64,000 bases of DNA from Zanthoxylum bungeanum (Eukaryota; Streptophyta; Magnoliopsida; Sapindales; Rutaceae), in NCBI GenBank assembly GCA_019454045.1, contig SKCR01017975.1:62001-126000 (forward strand), given 5' to 3'. Within the stretch, counting starts at the first letter, position 1. The number at the start of each line of letters is the position of its first letter. The notes beneath the pieces were generated by a model. The model was not told the DNA's origin. It worked only from the letters and a program-made list of their open reading frames with translations, and did not search any database. Positions 55,995-64,000 of the stretch are shown here, one piece after another. The position numbers were made by a program, and so were the translations under genes.

Positions 55995-56235
55995 GTTTAT
56001 CTTTTTATCTTTTAGCTTTTGTGTGCATTTGATTGACGTTTGTGGGTATCGTCACTGTAAGCCCTCACGAGACTACAACTCATCAACTAGGGACACCTAG
56101 GGGTTTAAAGGCTTGTTGTATACGCTAAATGCAACTGTGATCCCTACGAAAGTGGCTTAGTTTAATTTTAATTGTTTATTGTATTTTATTTTCTTGTTTT
56201 GCTCGAGGACTAGCAAAATGTTAGGTTTGGGGGTG

Positions 56236-57994
56236 TGATGAGCGGAAAATATATCAATATTTACCGCCCTTTTAATTAATATTTGCATAGTTTCTCAAGT
56301 TTTATGAACGTTTTGATGTGTTTTAGTTTATTTTATAGATAAAATAAAATCGGGACTCAATGGAATCAATCAGGACGAAATGTGGAACAAATAAGGGCAA
56401 AAAATGGACTTGACATTTGGATTTTGAAGGTTGGAAACTTGAAATGGCGTTCTAACGAAGTACAATTTCAGAAATTTTAATTTTGCGCAATTTTCGTATT
56501 TTTGCCATAACATTCGACTCCTATATCAAATTGAGGTGATTAAAATTCCAGATTAAAAAAGACTCAAAGATATACAATGTTCACGTTCATAATAATTTCA
56601 AATTCTGAATTTTTCATGACTGAAATTAATAAAACATCCGGAAGTGTGTTATGTGAAATAATTAAAGTCATTTTCAAAAAAAAATAATAAAAATAAATAA
56701 AAATTTTCAAACTTCCACATGGTGGCATTTTTGGTGCCATGTTTGGTGGAGAAATTAGTCGAGAAATTTGTAGAGAAATTGGTGAAGGCAAAATTTTTTC
56801 CTATAAATACCAAGCTATTTCATTTGTAAATTTCATACATTCTTCTGGGGATTTCCTTAAGAATACTAAGAAGATTGTATCTTGTTTGTTTATTAACAGC
56901 TTTCTGTATTTAATTTTTTATTTTATGGACTATTTATTTCTTTACTTTACTTTTCAGTCTTTATTTTTACTTTTCAGTATGAGGAGGTAACTCCCCTCTG
57001 CTGGGGTGAAGGATAAAGCTTTTATTACTAATATTTAGATTAATCTCTCTTAATTATAATATATAAACTATTTAAAACCTGACTTAATGGGATACCGCAT
57101 TTATGGTAGGTTGGAATTAATAATAAATCTGACTTAATCGGGATACCGCCTATATGGTCGGTTGGTAATGTCTTGGAAAGTTTATATATTATAATAAGGG
57201 ATATATCTAAAATAAAAGTAATAAAAGTGGATCCTCTAACCCCAACATTTTCTTTATTTCTTTATTTACCTTTTTAATTTCCAAGCTTTACTTTATGTCG
57301 TTTACTTTATTTATGTCTTTACTAGTCCTAGATATGTGTTGTAACTAAATACCATATCTGGGATTGTGATGAATTCCAATATCACCGGTTTATAAAGGGT
57401 TATTTTATTAATTGGGTAATATAAAGGTTTATTTATTGAGTCTTAAGCTTAATGTTTCTTGTTAACTGGCCATTAATAAGATTAATCTGGTAAATTTAAA
57501 ATAAACTTGACGAAGGAATTTTAGGTTTCAGTCTTAGACTCAATAGCTCACGATCTCACCTCGGGGCATGGTGACCCTTAGGTAGATTTCCTTAGGTAAC
57601 TTGGTTAACATAGACATATGATTAATTGAGTTATTTGGGTGTTTGCATCTGACCATCGATAGAGGCTTTTGCATATTTCCGTGTTCCAGATTAATAAACC
57701 AAAATATTACATAAACATGAGATAACCACTTCATCTTTAAAAGATATTGGAAGGATTCACAACCCTAGATAGTTTAATAATATTGAATTTTCCTTAAATT
57801 TACATTTGTATTGTTTTATTTACTTGTCTTTAGTTTAAAATCACTATCCAATAAAAAAACCAATCTATTAGATACTCGTAGATATTTGGCTTCACAAATT
57901 TATAGCCTAGGTATTAAGTCCTCGTGGGATCGATACATTTTATACTACTTGAACGATACGTGCTCTTACATTACATGAGTGATTTCACCGATCA
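56236..57994 (+). repeat. A3 3' LTR
   Basis: A 1759 bp LTR runs from TGATGAGCGG to CACCGATCA. Relative to the 5' LTR it lacks the ACAGGATAGACATATACC...GGGCGGGGGTAG block (near 57592) and one ACTGCC...GGTCGG unit (near 57100). TATA CTATAAATA lies near 56801. Otherwise it is similar throughout. Confidence 0.92.
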
Positions 57995-57999
57995 TATCA

Positions 58000-58104
58000 C
58001 TACGAAAGTGGCCTAGTTAATTTTGTTACTTATTGTTTGTTCATTTATTTAGTTTTTATTTGTCTTTTTCTCGGGACTAGCAAAATCTTAAGTTTGGGGG
58101 TGTT
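58000..58104 (+). other. A4 3' UTR, right part, with polypurine tract
   Basis: CTACGAAAGTGGCCTAG continues the A4 3' UTR after A3. The PPT AAGTTTGGGGGTG precedes the A4 3' LTR. Confidence 0.8.
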
Positions 58105-59394
58105 TGATAAGTGCAGTTTATACCCACTTATTAATGCATTCTTAACTTACTATTTTATTATGTTTCTTGTCATTTAATGTATTTTGTAGTTTATTTTATG
58201 TCTTATTTGTAGGAAGCATTGGTACATGGATCTTGGGGCAATTCGACATGTTTTGGGACCATACGGACGCATAGGAAGCAGATAGGAAGAGCAGAAACGC
58301 AGAATCGGCAAGCTAGAGAAAATGACTGGCACTGTAGCACCCAAATTTTGGCTCCGCAGCGCCCCTTCAGTGTTGCCATATAAAGTTCCCGCAGCTTCAG
58401 CACCGCGACGCTGTGCAGACCCCTAGAAACACCAATTTTTAGGGTTTTACATGCACACTGACTCTAAGACTTTATTACAAATACACAAGCTCGTCCAAAA
58501 CCCTAGAGGAGAGTCTAATACACAATACAAGATACAAAACACATAATTTTAGAGAGATCAATGGAAGAGGATTGAAGAGCGACAAGATGAGACGAAAGCG
58601 GTGACGTCCGAAGAGGAAGGGATTCAATTCAGGTTTTATAATCTAGTTTTCTACTTAAACTCTAATGATGTCCATTATGTTCATGACCCTATTTTCATTG
58701 TTTTTATCTTTGGTCATGAACTAACTCCATTCTTCTAGAGGATGTTGTAACTAATGCTTGAAACTATGTATTGTTTGTCAATTTAAGTTTTATGAAGTTT
58801 TATTAAAGTTTATTTTTATTCTCTTGCGTTTAATGCTTCTTGTTTGTTGGCCACAAATTGAGATGATGCATGTTTAGAATCTATCGCTCGGGAGAGAGGG
58901 ATTTTGAATAGGATCTAGAGAATATAACCTAGGAGTTTTATAGAGTTTGGGAGAATCTATACTTCCTTTAAAGTTGTTAACATAGAATCACAGTGTGTAA
59001 TAAGTTATTGATTACTAGTTTTTTATAGGGATATCGAAGTCTGTAATTGATAATATTTTCACTATTGTAAGGGAGAATGAGTGAATACTTCAGGATTCTT
59101 GACTTATAAACAATGCAACCGAATAAGGATTGATTGGCATAACAAATACATAGGGGATAACTAGGTGAAATCAGACTCTAAAATCTCTCTTGTATTAGTT
59201 CCTCATACTTAAATATTTTTATATCTTATTTATTTAGTTTAATCTTTATTAATTATTTTTTAAATAAAGTTAGGATTATCAATTATAGTACTTAGTGTGA
59301 GTTGAACACAATCCCTGTGGGTTCGACACTCTTCACTCATCTTTACTAAATTTTGACACCGTACACTTGCGGTACGATATAAAATATCACAACA
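58105..59394 (+). repeat. A4 3' LTR
   Basis: A 1290 bp LTR runs from TGATAAGTGCAGTTTATACC to ATATCACAACA. Its right 310 bp match 46242-46547. The left boundary follows the PPT. It is shorter than the A1-A3 LTRs, so A4 is a separate Athila-like family. The GC-rich words CACTGTAGCACCC and CGCAGCGCCCC occur near 58330-58370. It has no coding content. Confidence 0.88.
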
Positions 59395-59910
59395 TGTGGT
59401 AGAGTGCTCAGGGTGATGCCCAAGTCGGCAAGAGCATGAGGGTTGGCAAGATCCTTATAGTGGCCCCCAAATTTGAACGATTTCTTTACCGTGGCCTGAG
59501 TCTCATGGTTGACTTTTGGTAGTTCACCCCAACAAGCTGTAAAAAGATCCAAAGTAATATAATGTTGAACTGGTCAAGAGAGTTTGGAAGACGGGTCATT
59601 ACCTCCAATGCTGCTCGTCGTCACCCCACTGATTCTTTCCTAATGGCCTCTCGGCTCAAAACCCCTTGTCCTTAAAGTTTTTATTGGTGGCCGGGAGATT
59701 TGTAATGATGTGGGGGCTCCTTCATAGGTTGATAGGTAATACCAACCCTTGTATTCTTTTGGCTTGACATTCATCCGGTATAACCTCTTCAGCTCAGAGA
59801 AAGATGGCTCTCCCAGCTCGGTCCGGCTCTAGATCACGTATAGGCTGGCCAACGCCCTCCATCCATCCAGAATCAGTTGGCACAAGGCTCGATTCATCGA
59901 TGCCAGTATC
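59395..59910 (-). pseudogene. Decayed minus-strand TE-related coding fragment
   Basis: On the minus strand three partly open frames can be pieced together. One has FSELKRLYRMNVKPKEYKGW followed by YYLSTYEGA, and another ends KSFKFGGHYKDLANPHA (59346-59552 frame). The FSELKRLYR...GWYYLS pattern recalls the plant 'putative gypsy-type transposase' domain (Transposase_28) found in Tat-type elements and hypothetical plant proteins. Stops and frame shifts are frequent. It is flanked by A4 on the left and cut by A5 on the right, so it may be the oldest layer. Confidence 0.4.
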
Positions 59911-61299
59911 TGACCGGCGTAAACACACACGTATAACGCAAACGCACGTATCGTTCAAGTAGTATAAAAATATCGATCCCACGAGGACTTAATTCCTACT
60001 GTTGTTATTAATTATTGATACTATTTATTTACAGGTATCTAATTATAGGGAGAGGGAATTGATTTCTTTTGGTTGGTTGAATGTGGTTTTGCAAAATAAA
60101 ATAAAAACAGACTCAAAAGAAAATACTAAGGAAAATAAAATAAAAGACTCAAGGATCTATGGTCGTGACTCCTCACAATATTATTATAAAGATGAATTGA
60201 TTCTCTTATTTATGTGTAATAAATTAATTTGCTAACCTGGAACACGATGATATGCGAAAGCCTCTTCCGATGGTCAGACGCAAATACCCAGTATAACCCA
60301 ATTGAACCATATTCCTATGTCAACCAAATTACCTGGATTCATTAAGATTAAGTTCCAATTATGGCTACCCACGCCCGACAGGTATATTCCTATCCTATAA
60401 GGAAATCTATTAAAGGGTTATATATCCTCAAGGAAGATCGTGAGCTCTTGAATCTAAGGCTGAAACCTAAAATCCCTATGTCTAGTTCATTTTAAGTTTA
60501 CCATATCAATTTTATTGGTGATCAGACAACAATAAGCATTAAGCTTAAGACTCAATAAACAAAATAAAGAATTACCCATAAAAAGAAAATCAATTATTAA
60601 GTGTGGATATTGTGTTTCATCACTTCCCTAGAATAAAATAAAATGATGGGGTTAGAGGATCCACAATTAATATTTCTTATCTAGGAATCTCACTTATTAT
60701 AATATATAAGTTATTTTATATTCTGCTTTCTCAGGAATTAATAATATTAAACATTTAAAACCAGCCATATAGGCGGTAATCCATTTAGTCCAATTACACC
60801 AGCTATATAGGCGGTAATTATCTATCACATAAAGACCAGCCATATAGGCGGTATGGTAATTTATATTTAAACCAGCCATATAGGCGGTAATAAAGTCTGA
60901 TATTAATTAATCTGGTTACATTATAATTTAAATATTATAATTAAGTGAGAATTACCTATATAATTATATTAAAGGTTTCACCTTTTACCCCAGCGGTAAA
61001 TTAACTACAAAACATAAAAGAAAAGAGAAGAAGAAGAACTACTATTACTATTACTATTACTGAAAATTAAAATACATAATTAAAAATATTATTTATATAT
61101 ACAAAACTAGATGCAATCCTCTAAAAACAGGGAAAAGCTCTCAAGTAAAGCATAAAGAAAAATGAATCTGGCGGCCTCCTTTTATAGGCAGATTTTGGTC
61201 CAGCGTCGCGCCGCCAAGAGGTCACGCGTCGCGACGCCAGATACAGTAACTTAGTCATATGCGGCTTTGACCACGCGTCTGTCGGCACAATCATAAAAT
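59911..61299 (-). repeat. A5: minus-strand Athila LTR (partial)
   Basis: This reads as a reverse-complemented Athila LTR. It starts with TGACCGG, the complement of the A2-type end CCGGTCA, then the complement of CTCGTGGGATCGATATTTTT. Four GCCATATAGGCGGTA words (60763-60890) are the complement of the ACCGCCTATATGG series. A TATA box lies near 61172 (CTATAAAAGG on the minus strand). It is cut at 61299 by C3; the remaining U3 lies outside the window. The 12 bp palindrome GCGTCGCGACGC is at 61226-61237. The frames inside (60002, 60697, 61121) are not convincing genes. Confidence 0.85.
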
Positions 61300-63458
61300 T
61301 GTCGGAGTTCAATCAAGGTCCCAAGGATCACAAAATCATGACAAAAAACCACATATGAACACATCAAGGAGTAAGGCGGAAACATAACTCACATTGATTG
61401 GTTTTGATGAAATGAAGAACATGCGTTTTTAAGCTCCCTCCAAGCTCGGCAATGGCTTCTGGAACTGCAGTGGACGCACGGTTTGGGCTGTGAAAATCTC
61501 CTCCATTTTCGGCCATTGATGAGCACCATTGAAGCTCAAAGCTTCAAGCTTTCCAAGCTCATGAAGACACTTCCCTATCACCTATGTATAACTCCTAGAG
61601 TGTGCTAGCACAAATCATCTTCCTTGCATCTCCATTTTCTCGGTGAAACCAAAAAAAAAGAAGAAGAAACGGCAGTGAAGCCGTGAGATGCAGAAGAAGA
61701 AAAGAGAGGGAAAAGAGAAACCGTATGCCTTGCATGTTGGAGAGAGAGAGGACCGAATATATATGTGTAAAGTGAAAAGAAAAAGTAATTTATATTTATT
61801 TATTTATTTTCCAAAAATAAATAAAACAAATATATATATTCCAAACCTTTTCATATTCCATCACTTTTACTTATAACTTTAAGTCATATCACATCACTTT
61901 TCACATCACATCTATTCACTTTAATAAAGTGACATATTGTCAAGTCACATCACTCAAAGTGACAATTGATTTGACGATTGACGCGACTAGCGATTTGACG
62001 CTTGATGTGACTTGCGTGCCGCGCTCGAATTCGAAATGCGAATGCGCTCGCAATCACTCTCGGGCTCGGGTTCGCTAATTCCAAATTAACGAATTTTCCG
62101 TCGCGTCGTAATTAAATGATTACGCCTAGTGAATTCACTATTCACGTCGCTAACGAATTAATTCTAAATTAATTCGTTCGCCCGAATTAAAATCTAATTT
62201 TAATTCCGCGTCAAAATCCAATTTCGATTAATATATCGAATATATTAATTTTATCGATTAATTCTTAATTAATCATTCTCTCTCTTTAATTAACATTTTA
62301 TCCCAGATAAAATATCTCCGCAATCAATCCCAGATTAATTTTCTCTCTCATCGAATTAATCCCAGATTAATTCTATCTCTCTCTTCTAATTAATCCCAGA
62401 TTAATTAAAGTACGAGTCATACATCATCGTGAATCTTCAGGAAGGACCCATGAGATCTCCGGATATGTTGGCAGTAAATACGATCGTCGGACTGTCCGAA
62501 CACGTAAGTACCTCGTACTACGTTATATCGATTTACAAGACAAGGTTGGCTTCTAGCAAAGCGCCATGCCTACCCAATTCTCCAGAAATATTCTTACAGG
62601 AATATATAGATCTGTATCAAGCGTAGTATACCGTAGTATTGTGTATATCGGCCCAGTATCGGATAATCACGTGCTAGGGCTGGGGGTGGATAAGTGTCTC
62701 CCCCGTCCGAAGCACATATCGGATGTCTGGTAACATAGTCTCTATAATCGGATATACATGACCTGGTCACAATATCCGATTGGTTGCGCAACACTCAAGA
62801 GCACTAGTACCGTATCCTGCGTGACATCAACTCCAAAAGACTGAAGTGACACTTCCGTCTTGACATCACACCCAATACTCTACGACTCTCTGATAAACCC
62901 AGAAGTGGTGTACACAGAACCCGTTTAAAGTCCCCTACCACCAAGACCAAAGTCTATCGATTATCGTAAGTATTAGCGATGTAAGTCTCAGGTTAAGACC
63001 ATACACACCTACCTTGATGTCGGCCTCCATAGACACATAGTCATAATACCAATGGGATTCCGAGGGGTCTATCCAGAGCGAAGCTGTTTCCCGTACCATC
63101 GGTGAAACACGACCTCCTATCGCACTTGCATAAGTATCCAACACTTATATATATAAGAACTATGCCGTTGTGCCCTCACAACACGCACAAGTGCAATACT
63201 AGCCTATTCCGCATTATCGATGTCCAGTCTCGATAATACTACGGCTAGGGATATTTAATGATTAAACCTTCGGGGACTGATACTGTCTCATATCATTCTC
63301 AGTCCAGGTACTAATCATAGGGACCTCTCTTCATTATATATCTATGGTGATCTAATCACAAATGATGAGAGTTGCAATTTCCTTGTCACATAGTTAATTT
63401 GCTACAACAACACAATGATCTGTGCAAATAGTGACGCTATGGGTCATTTTGTCCAACA
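61300..63458 (-). repeat. C3 3' LTR
   Basis: A 2159 bp LTR runs from TGTCGG to CCAACA. It contains the family core (GATTTGACG words near 61970, then AATTCGAAATGCGAATGCGC, then CCCAGATTAATT repeats) and ends GTGACGCTATGGGTCATTTTGTCCAACA. It is the longest of the copia LTRs here. Frames inside (61688, 62429, 62935) have no recognisable domain. Confidence 0.92.
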
Positions 63459-63471
63459 ATCTCCCACTTGG
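63459..63471 (-). promoter_or_regulatory. C3 polypurine tract
   Basis: CCAAGTGGGAGAT on the minus strand, identical to C2's tract at 20820-20832. Confidence 0.82.
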
Positions 63472-64000
63472 CACATAGCCAGTCACTCAAGTGTCCCACA
63501 CCTGAACTATGTACGGTTCAAACTTTATAGTACCGCAGTAGTATTTACCGGTTTGGAAACTTGCAGCAGTGATCCCAGTCATTTCAAGTTCTCCATCTCC
63601 ATAGTTTAAGATAACATCTTTAGTTCTCTGAGATACTAACAGATGTTCTCAACTTCAATCCAGTGACTATCACTGGATTGACCCGATTGTGACTCCATAT
63701 GCTCAAAGCGTATGAGACACCAATACAAGTACATTTTAAATGTACAATTTCTCAGAGAGTGTTACCAACTCCAAATCTAGCCCAGTAGATCTTTATTCCT
63801 TGAATAAAGGTTGTTACTCCCCAGAATTCTACGGAGAATTTCTATGAAAGCCAAGCTTTCACCGATTGTTTTATGGGAATTTCATTGTCAAGTAGTGACA
63901 TATTATTATTATTTTACATGACATTCATGTCAGTGCACTCCCACTAACCTCCTTATATACACAAGAATTATTTCGTTTTGAGTCAAATCATAAACCATTA
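63472..64000 (-). pseudogene. C3 copia pol, RNase H to RT (decayed, partial)
   Basis: The minus strand shows a shortened RNase H end, missing about 300 bp relative to C2 between GTACGGTT and CAAACTTTATAG. RT 3' words follow (KQSVKAWLS near 63845). The YVDD region near 63900 is degraded. It continues beyond the window. Confidence 0.78.

Larger units (their letters stand above)
54978..56235 (+). other. A3 3' untranslated region and polypurine tract
   Basis: It has the same order as in A1 and A2: ACATTGGGGACAATGTCTCA near 55047, A-rich stretch (55155-55200), tandem duplication (55512-55750), GRF-like frame, GTAAGCCCTCACGAGACTA near 56057, and PPT AGGTTTGGGGGTG just before the LTR at 56236. Confidence 0.75.
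49308..57994 (+). mobile_element. A3: Athila-lineage element with LOG cargo, inserted in the A4 3' UTR
   Basis: LTRs lie at 49308-51222 and 56236-57994. Removing A3 rejoins A4's ...CGTGATCC with CTACGAAAGTGG, a sequence intact in A1-A2. The target duplication is imperfect (GATCC at 49303-49307, TATCA at 57995-57999). Internal order is gag, integrase C-terminus, cysteine-rich frame, LOG, 3' UTR. Protease, RT, RNase H and the integrase core are deleted. The 3' LTR lacks about 80 bp near 57590 and other small pieces. Confidence 0.92.
61300..64000 (-). mobile_element. C3: copia element, 3' part, running off the window
   Basis: The 3' LTR (61300-63458) is followed by the PPT and pol remnants to the window end. 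The left flank AAAAT (61295-61299) should recur after the 5' LTR outside the window. The family is the same as C1, C2 and S1, with LTR start TGTCGGAGTTCAATC. It is inserted in A5. Confidence 0.9.

Noticed and set aside
61688..61876. Small frame in the C3 LTR
   Set aside because: K/E-rich translation of purine-rich DNA within an LTR; equivalent in C1 is on the opposite reading.

Overview
This 64 kb window looks like plant nuclear DNA from a repeat-dense, probably heterochromatic region. It is almost entirely nested LTR retrotransposons. I found no intact host gene with introns, no rRNA, tRNA or CRISPR array, and no bacterial-style gene. The DNA is AT-rich. Both large plant superfamilies are present: Ty3/gypsy of the Athila and Tat lineages, and Ty1/copia. 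Most elements are decayed, often by C-to-T type nonsense changes such as CGA>TGA and TGG>TGA, as expected of methylated repeats. The species cannot be named from sequence alone.

Layout, left to right. T1 is a decayed Tat-lineage gypsy element: integrase 1-48 and 2018-3306, 3' UTR with tandem repeats to 4064, LTR 4065-~7258, leader-like sequence to ~7592. It is interrupted by a copia-family solo LTR, S1 (49-2012, TSD TTTAT). From ~7593 to 46241 lies A1, an Athila-lineage element preserved as 3'UTR-LTR-internal-LTR. A1 is split by copia element C1 (9598-18448, TSD GGTAT), copia element C2 (18786-28579, TSD GTGAT), a complete Athila element A2 (28964-38825, TSD GTGAC) and a solo LTR S2 (42070-44529, TSD ACATT). 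A1 itself sits in the 5' LTR of an older Athila-like element A4 (46242-59394), whose 3' UTR carries Athila element A3 (49308-57994). A decayed minus-strand coding fragment follows (59395-59910), then a minus-strand Athila LTR A5 (59911-61299). A5 is cut by copia element C3 (61300 to beyond the window end).

The notable system is the cargo of the A1/A2/A3 Athila family. These copies have lost reverse transcriptase, RNase H and most of integrase through different internal deletions. Between the surviving integrase C-terminus and the 3' UTR, A2 and A3 carry two extra reading frames in the same order. The first is a 182-codon frame with a basic block and a compact four-cysteine cluster, resembling cysteine-rich nucleic-acid-binding proteins of flexuous plant RNA viruses. 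The second is an intronless LONELY GUY (LOG) cytokinin-riboside-monophosphate phosphoribohydrolase homologue that is still open in both copies (34902-35534 and 54354-54977). A1 keeps only the LOG 3' end. All three LOG copies end in a C-terminal LDLNL tail that resembles an EAR repression motif. A further conserved frame in the 3' UTR (four copies) resembles a GRF-type zinc finger. The simplest reading is a non-autonomous Athila lineage that captured host, and perhaps viral, coding sequence and spread it by transposition.

All boundaries, TSDs, PBS and PPT sites were read by eye. Family and domain names come from motif recognition without database searches, so the names carry more uncertainty than the coordinates.
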